NCBI RefSeq assembly: GCF_002261185.1
Contig: NZ_NEVQ01000001.1
Location: 124,001-188,000 of the forward strand
Source of the DNA: Bordetella genomosp. 4
GTDB lineage: Bacteria > Pseudomonadota > Gammaproteobacteria > Burkholderiales > Burkholderiaceae_B
DNA: 64,000 nt
Direction of reading: 5' to 3'
Shown here: one piece after another, positions 61,555 to 64,000 of the stretch
Layout of the letters: every line of letters begins with the position of its first letter
Position numbering within the stretch: the first letter of the stretch is position 1
Program-made: the position numbers and the translations under genes
The notes under the pieces: generated by a model
The model's input: only the letters and a program-made list of their open reading frames with translations
Told to the model about the DNA's origin: nothing
Databases searched by the model: none

Positions 61555-63681
61555 TCAGGTTTCAGAGGAGTTTGACAGTTCGACTAATGCATCCAGTGCG
61601 ATCGCGCCTTGACCTTGCGCACGCACCAGGACAGGGTTGATGTCGATCGAGGCAATTTTTCCGTTGGCGGCCAACGCACACTGACCAAGCCGCACGGCCT
61701 GTTCGGCGAGCGCCTCCATATCCGCGGGCGGATCGCCGCGCACGCCTGCCAGCAGCGTACCGATGCGCAGGCCCTGCAGTTTGCGGATGACATCTGCGGT
61801 GTTGAAGGGCGGCAGCAACAGTGCGACGTCCTGCATGGCTTCGACATATTTACCGCCACTGCCGATCATGATCACGGGGCCAAAGACCGGGTCATGCCGC
61901 ATACCCAGCGCACATTCGTGCAGGCCGTCCTGCATGCGCGCGACGATCCATGCGGCGTCGTGTACGTTCAAGTCTTTTAGCGTTTGTGCTTGCCGACGCA
62001 GCGCCTCGCGCAGGTCGTGTTCGCTGTTCAGGCGCAGTGCGACGAGGCCGTGTTCGGATTTGTGCGGCAACTGCGCCGAGCAGGCTTTTAATGCGACCGG
62101 CCCATTTATCGTGCGCCAGGCCGCCACGGCGGTGTCTGCATCGGTGCAGCAGTGGTAGTCGGCCACGGTCAAGCCGTAATCCGACAACAGTGCGAGACTT
62201 TGAGATTCAGAAAGAAAGCGTGAAGGCGATGACAATCCATCGAGCGAACCCGGGGCGCCCGATGCGGCGTCATGGTGTGGCGCAGTGTCGCGCGTTTGCC
62301 ATTGGTGCAGGCGATACAAACTCGCCATGGCATTGGCCGCCTGTTGTTCATCGGCATAGACCGCGACACCGCGTGCACGAAACGTGGCGGCCACGTTTTC
62401 TTGCCAGGCGACGACGGCGACGGGTTTGCCAGAGGCGGCGGCAAACGCTGCCGTGTCCGCCGCAAACGTCTCAACGTCATAGCCACGTCCCGCGACCGGA
62501 ATATCGATCAGAAACATATCGGCGGCGGGGTCGTCAGCGATGATGGGCAGGACCTGTCCGAACAGCCCATTGTTCGACAGCAGTGCCGCCGTGATGTCGA
62601 TCGGGTTGGTCGTGGTCGCATAACCGGGCAGGCGATCGGTCAAAGCCTGCTGAGTACGATCGGCCAGCGGCGTAATCTGCAGGCCGTATTCGACAGCGGC
62701 ATCCGATGCCAGCACGCAGCTCGCACCGGAATTGCTGACGGCGACGACTCGCGGGCCCCGAGGTAATGGACCGCGCAATGACAGCTCCGCCCAGCGCACC
62801 AATTCATGCGGATCGCGCGCGCGCAAGATACCGTGATGTTCGAAGTACGCATCCACCACGCGGTCTTCGCTCGCCATCGCCCCCGTGTGCGACGCCGCCG
62901 CGCGTGCTCCGGCCTCGGAACGGCCGGATTTGACAGCGATCAATGGGACGCCACGTTCACGTGCGAGTGCGGCAGCCCGCGCCAGGACGTCGGCGTCCTG
63001 CAGCGACTCCAGATACAGCAACACCATACGTACCTGCGGATCGCGCAACACAGCGCAGGCCAGCTCCGATACGGTGACATCGGCCTCATTGCCGGTGGCA
63101 TGCATGTGACGTACACCGACACCGCGTTGGCGCAACAACCCATATATCATCGCGCTCATTCCACCACTTTGGCTGATGACAGCGACCGGCCCATCGGCTG
63201 GTTCGACCTCCAGGAACATGGTCGAAAAGCAGGCGATCGCACCATTGCCAAAATTGGCGAGGCCTTGCGAGTTAGGACCCACGATGCGCATGCCCGCCGC
63301 GCGGGCGCGTGCGGTCATGGCATCCTGCAAGGCTTTCCCTGAGCTGCCCGTTTCAGAAAAGCCCGCCGAGATCACGATGGCTGTGGATACCCCAAGCTCC
63401 GCGCATTTATCCACAGCTTGCACGGCTTGTTCACCGGCGACTGCCACGATGGCCAGATCGGGCGTCGCGGGCAGTGCATCCAGACTAGGCCAGGCGCGTT
63501 CGCCTTGCACCTCGGCGCGTTGCGGATTGATGGGATATATCGTGCCCGCATAGCCGTGCCGGCGCATATAAAAAATGGGCCGCCCGCCGATTTTGTCGGG
63601 ATTATCCGAGGCGCCCACGATGGCAATGGATGCCGGTTCGAGCAAGGTTTTCAGGTCGTCATGGCGAGAATTAAAGCCCAT
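61555..63681 (-). CDS. ADP/NDP-forming acyl-CoA ligase family protein (acetate-CoA ligase-like)
   Basis: This 708-residue protein has an N-terminal CoA-binding domain (SIAIVGASDNPDKIGGRPI), succinyl-CoA-ligase-like middle domains with the phosphohistidine region ASHTGAMASEDRVVDAYF, and a C-terminal ATP-grasp domain (VALKACSAQLPHKSEHGLVA). This is the acetate-CoA ligase (ADP-forming)-like or pimeloyl/citryl-type ligase family. It should activate a carboxylic acid or regenerate CoA esters. It lies 26 bp upstream of the Bug receptor gene, and another Bug receptor precedes it. Confidence 0.9.
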   Translation of the reverse strand: MGFNSRHDDLKTLLEPASIAIVGASDNPDKIGGRPIFYMRRHGYAGTIYPINPQRAEVQGERAWPSLDALPATPDLAIVAVAGEQAVQAVDKCAELGVSTAIVISAGFSETGSSGKALQDAMTARARAAGMRIVGPNSQGLANFGNGAIACFSTMFLEVEPADGPVAVISQSGGMSAMIYGLLRQRGVGVRHMHATGNEADVTVSELACAVLRDPQVRMVLLYLESLQDADVLARAAALARERGVPLIAVKSGRSEAGARAAASHTGAMASEDRVVDAYFEHHGILRARDPHELVRWAELSLRGPLPRGPRVVAVSNSGASCVLASDAAVEYGLQITPLADRTQQALTDRLPGYATTTNPIDITAALLSNNGLFGQVLPIIADDPAADMFLIDIPVAGRGYDVETFAADTAAFAAASGKPVAVVAWQENVAATFRARGVAVYADEQQAANAMASLYRLHQWQTRDTAPHHDAASGAPGSLDGLSSPSRFLSESQSLALLSDYGLTVADYHCCTDADTAVAAWRTINGPVALKACSAQLPHKSEHGLVALRLNSEHDLREALRRQAQTLKDLNVHDAAWIVARMQDGLHECALGMRHDPVFGPVIMIGSGGKYVEAMQDVALLLPPFNTADVIRKLQGLRIGTLLAGVRGDPPADMEALAEQAVRLGQCALAANGKIASIDINPVLVRAQGQGAIALDALVELSNSSET

Positions 63682-63706
63682 GGAGATTCCTATGCTGTGA
63701 TGGTAT

Positions 63707-64000
63707 TCAGTTGACAGTGGCGCCCGACGTCTTGACCACGTCTGCCCATTTCTTGATTTCGTTGTCGACGAACTGTTGATAATCCCCGGGACTCATCCAT
63801 TGCGCGTCAAATCCTTGTTGGGCAAATTGCTGCTGTAGCGCCTTGTCTGCCAGGACCTTTTGCAACGTGGCGCTGAGCTTTTGTACGACCGCATCGGGAG
63901 TTCCTGCGGGGGCCATGAGGCCGTTCCACGCGGTCGCCTCATAACCGGGCAAGCCGGACTCCGCGACAGTAGGGATCTCTGGCGCCGCAGGCGATCGCGC
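63707..64000 (-). CDS. Bug family solute receptor, C-terminal fragment
   Basis: The C-terminal 97 residues of a second Bug receptor are present; the frame is open to the window edge, so its start lies beyond. PTVAESGLPGYEATAWNGLM and PAGTPDAVVQKLSATLQKVL match the family. It is the upstream neighbour of the CoA ligase on the same strand, 25 bp away, indicating one operon. Confidence 0.9.
   Translation of the reverse strand, partial: ARSPAAPEIPTVAESGLPGYEATAWNGLMAPAGTPDAVVQKLSATLQKVLADKALQQQFAQQGFDAQWMSPGDYQQFVDNEIKKWADVVKTSGATVN

Overview
The window reads as a chromosomal segment of a betaproteobacterium of the Alcaligenaceae type (Bordetella/Achromobacter relatives). This is inferred from the rpmH-rnpA-yidD-yidC / dnaA-dnaN-gyrB block, DnaA and RnpA proteins that look Bordetella-like, an abundance of ABC, TRAP and Bug-type (TTT) solute receptors, and visibly high GC. 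No search was possible, so the genus is not fixed. No phage, insertion sequence, CRISPR array, rRNA or tRNA gene was seen.

Layout. 1-5587: a peptide-type ABC importer (receptor tail, two permeases, two ATPases) with an M20 amidohydrolase. 5673-9430: a TauD-like dioxygenase with a sulfonate/taurine-type ABC importer. 9534-11160: a ChaA-like cation/proton antiporter and a small iron-permease-like protein. 11229-19230: the replication and ribosome core, with yidC-yidD-rnpA-rpmH on the minus strand divergent from dnaA-dnaN-gyrB. 19319-28600: a redox/efflux block, with a MexEF-OprN-like RND pump divergent from soxR, then a YcaC-like hydrolase, a pirin and a LysR regulator. 28660-35534: acylphosphatase, an FMN alpha-hydroxy-acid dehydrogenase, an AraC/GyrI regulator, an orphan BMP receptor, a PanE-like reductase, a nucleoside deoxyribosyltransferase, ribB under an FMN riboswitch, and a SET-domain protein. 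35672-43720: an Lrp-type regulator divergent from an acetolactate synthase large subunit, then (minus strand) an ABC importer with SDR and aldehyde dehydrogenase genes. 43887-50728: topoisomerase III, a large fused membrane protein, GluQRS and Smg. 51165-56919: a TAXI-TRAP importer divergent from a D-threonine-aldolase-like enzyme and a class-III aminotransferase. 57030-64000: a minus-strand catabolic operon with two acyl-CoA ligases, a split AtuA protein and two Bug receptors.

Functional themes. Most accessory loci pair a high-affinity importer with one or two enzymes acting on its cargo. The redox block is tied together by SoxR, whose predicted operator sits in a 19-bp-spacer promoter facing the pump. 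ribB has both an FMN aptamer and a hairpin that would hide its ribosome-binding site.

The most unusual signal is a set of three structured intergenic elements at 38088-38219, 38321-38538 and 50931-51063. Each is bounded by 33-34-bp inverted repeats. The arms are related between elements but diverged, while within each element the two arms still match. Two of the elements share the same four-stem branched fold with compensatory changes. They look like a repeat family worth defining.
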